From: an uncultured Eubacteriales bacterium
GTDB taxonomy: Bacteria > Bacillota > Clostridia > Oscillospirales > Acutalibacteraceae
Assembly (NCBI GenBank): GCA_910580045.1
Contig: CAJTXF010000113.1
Coordinates: forward strand, 1-5,535
Direction of reading: 5' to 3'
Length of the DNA: 5,535 nucleotides
Shown here: one piece after another, positions 5,494-5,535 of the stretch
How the letters are laid out: each line of letters opens with the position of its first letter
Numbering within the stretch: position 1 is the first letter of the stretch
Made by a program: the position numbers and the translations under genes
Notes under the pieces: generated by a model
Databases searched by the model: none
Told to the model about the DNA's origin: nothing
The model's input: the letters and a program-made list of their open reading frames with translations, nothing else

Positions 5494-5535
5494 TTATCCT
5501 ATCAATCGTTTTGCTTGTCCATATTTGTTCTCAAC
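5494..5535 (-). CDS. C-terminal end of an unidentified gene entering from the right edge
   Basis: A - strand frame open from the window edge encodes 13 residues, VENKYGQAKRLIG, then TAA (5496-5494). The hydrophilic, Lys/Arg-rich composition and the hairpin placed directly after the stop are what one expects of a genuine gene end. Another - strand frame is also open here and ends in TGA at 5504-5502, but lies less neatly against the hairpin. Too little is present to name a family. Confidence 0.4.
   Translation of the reverse strand, partial: VENKYGQAKRLIG

Noticed and set aside
1..5535. CRISPR arrays, tRNA or rRNA genes, IS-element ends
   Set aside because: No regularly spaced repeats, cloverleaf-like segments, ribosomal RNA motifs or transposase terminal inverted repeats were seen.

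Overview
The window is a piece of mobile-element DNA, probably from a Firmicute of class Clostridia (gut Oscillospiraceae-like). This rests on the protein style of the recombinases, purine-rich Shine-Dalgarno sites and roughly 50% GC. The organism call is an inference. Nearly everything here is site-specific recombination machinery. There is no cargo, resistance, conjugation, rRNA, tRNA or CRISPR feature.

Left part, + strand: the C-terminal ~330 residues of a tyrosine integrase (3-989). Its start lies before the window. The catalytic set Arg, Lys, His-x-x-Arg, His, Tyr is complete. A non-coding stretch follows (990-1250). It holds a near-perfect hairpin (1161-1186), best read as the terminator of the opposite-strand operon. 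It also holds a cluster of short direct and inverted repeats that could be an attachment site or recombinase-binding region.

Centre and right, - strand: a tight operon of three serine recombinase genes, read in the order 5306>3753, 3756>2830, 2897>1251. The first and third are full large serine recombinases (resolvase catalytic domain, Recombinase domain, zinc ribbon, coiled coil). The middle gene is intact but has no resolvase catalytic domain. It starts directly at the Recombinase (DNA-binding) domain and continues through a zinc ribbon. It is coupled to the gene before it by an ATGA overlap, and its last 22 codons overlap the start of the third gene. This suggests a multi-subunit integrase/excisionase in which two catalytic subunits work with a DNA-binding, non-catalytic partner. 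That role is inference.

Right edge: a leader region (5307-5493) upstream of the first recombinase. It contains a 14-codon ORF with a strong ribosome site, in frame with the recombinase but cut off by a UGA. It also contains a hairpin placed directly after the stop of a gene that enters from the right edge on the - strand. The tyrosine integrase and the serine recombinase operon converge tail to tail, so the window may span the junction of two different mobile elements, or one nested in another.
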